64,000 nt of DNA from a bacterium (GTDB lineage Bacteria > Cyanobacteriota > Vampirovibrionia > Gastranaerophilales > Gastranaerophilaceae): positions 1 through 64,000 of the forward strand of contig JAFQOI010000150.1 of NCBI GenBank assembly GCA_017403285.1, written 5' to 3'. This document shows positions 63,358 to 64,000 of this stretch, piece after piece. Each line of letters starts with the position of its first letter. Positions within the stretch are counted from its first letter, which is position 1. A program made the translations under genes and the position numbers. Below the pieces are notes generated by a model. That model had not been told where the DNA came from and did no database searches. It saw nothing but the letters and a program-made list of their open reading frames with translations.

Positions 63358-64000
63358 TTATTTATCTTGTTTTTGTTCTGTTTGTTGAAATTCTCTAAGT
63401 CCAGGAGCAGCGTTAGAACCGGTTCTTTTTTCTGTTAATTTGTATTGGAGTTTAGGTATTATAACGCCAAGCGCAAGTGCAGAGAATGCAATAGCAATAA
63501 TTCTAAATGCAGAGGACATTGCATAACTTTTTCTATTGATTTTTTCTAGTAATGATTTGTCAACAACTCCGCCATTTGTTTTATTCGCAGCATCAACAAC
63601 AGCTTGAGCGTATTTGTCAATTCCGGTTCTGAATTTTGTTATTTTCTTCATTGAAATATATTTGTATGGATCAGTTAATGCTTCTCCAAACTTACTCTTA
63701 TATACCTTTTGCATAAATTCAGGAGAGTTTATATTTCCGTTCTTAAGTACGTCAGCAACTTGTTGTTTTGTTAAAACACCTCCGACACCTGCTTGTTCGG
63801 GTTGTAATTTTGCCATTTTCGTAGCTTTTTCAATTAGTTTTTCATCTGTTAGAAAGTTTTTTAATTCATCTAAAGATATAACGTCAGAAGAAAATGGCAA
63901 TTTTGACATAAATTCTTGAGCTTTGTCGCCCAATGTGCCAATAGTTTTCTTTGTAAATTCTTTTACTGGCATAGACATATATGTGCCATCAGCATTTTTT
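63358..64000 (-). CDS. Partial hypothetical membrane-associated protein
   Basis: The reading frame is open to the window edge: upstream of the internal ATG at 63978 the codons still read NADGTYM without a stop, so the true start is outside. At least 214 residues: helical region (FTKKTIGTLGDKAQEFM, DELKNFLTDEKLIEKATK), a Gly/Val segment, a predicted membrane helix (AFRIIAIAFSALALGVIIP) and a Gln/Lys tail. No family recognised; resembles the style of the HEIGH protein at 29523. Confidence 0.6.
   Translation of the reverse strand, partial: KNADGTYMSMPVKEFTKKTIGTLGDKAQEFMSKLPFSSDVISLDELKNFLTDEKLIEKATKMAKLQPEQAGVGGVLTKQQVADVLKNGNINSPEFMQKVYKSKFGEALTDPYKYISMKKITKFRTGIDKYAQAVVDAANKTNGGVVDKSLLEKINRKSYAMSSAFRIIAIAFSALALGVIIPKLQYKLTEKRTGSNAAPGLREFQQTEQKQDK

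Overview
The window is AT-rich and tightly packed: about 60 protein genes on both strands, many overlapping by 1-11 bases, with no rRNA, tRNA, insertion sequence or CRISPR array that I can recognise. The gene content points to a strict or near-strict anaerobe living by fermentation: pyruvate:ferredoxin oxidoreductase, the [FeFe]-hydrogenase maturase HydF, a flavodiiron O2/NO reductase with its rubredoxin, class II aldolase and a phosphoglucose isomerase. Lipoproteins, a dTDP-rhamnose operon, MurJ and SpoIID/LytB-like wall genes point to a non-sporulating bacterium with a complex envelope. The mix, together with short N-terminal tails such as ISFG, fits a gut member of the Gastranaerophilales (Vampirovibrionia, the non-photosynthetic sisters of Cyanobacteria). 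That placement is inference and no marker gene proves it.

Layout. 0.2-5.1 kb: an unknown protein, flavodiiron protein plus rubredoxin, a large EF-hand/coiled-coil/lytic-transglycosylase protein and a small Cys-rich protein. 5.2-8.4 kb: rmlC-rmlB-rmlD-rmlA, giving dTDP-L-rhamnose. 8.4-9.8 kb: a secreted protein and a small gene of foreign codon use. 9.9-13.2 kb (minus strand): dnaJ-like, queE, a CooC-like ATPase with a CxC motif, and folD. 13.4-23.6 kb (plus strand): glyA, a WecA/TagO-type transferase, def, fmt, aroH, a degenerate PurD-like protein, ylxR (frame-disrupted), infB, rbfA, truB and a GerMN protein, largely translation initiation and one-carbon functions. 23.7-27.3 kb: a LuxR-type regulator, a protein made of three Clp N-domain modules without an ATPase, and a U32 peptidase. 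27.3-33.8 kb: two zincin-type proteases around a dihydrolipoamide dehydrogenase, then a small secreted protein and polA. 33.9-38.1 kb: a TPR / SxtK-like / SxtJ-like / carbamoyltransferase operon. 38.2-46 kb: ndk-tgt, lemA, fabI, a TerC-like protein, fba, a YtxH-DUF948-YtxH stress-type trio, and pgi. 46-54 kb: coiled-coil protein, rnpA and rpmH, proC, an unknown radical SAM enzyme, purH, an MFS exporter, a MazG-like protein, a LysM protein and tsaC. 54-64 kb: murJ, spoIID-like, hydF, two paralogous lipoproteins, PFOR, and a partial membrane-associated protein running off the end.

How they work together. PFOR would feed reduced ferredoxin to an [FeFe]-hydrogenase (only its maturase HydF is here), while rubredoxin and the flavodiiron protein remove oxygen. 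GlyA and FolD supply one-carbon units; Fmt and Def use formyl-folate in translation initiation beside infB and rbfA; PurH uses it for purines. QueE and Tgt are two steps of the queuosine pathway.

Most worth a second look: the carbamoyltransferase-SxtJ-SxtK-TPR operon with a 51-residue gene; ylxR broken at a run of nine A; the ATPase-less triple Clp-N protein; the CooC-like protein next to folD; and an apparent shared N-terminal tail on otherwise unrelated proteins.
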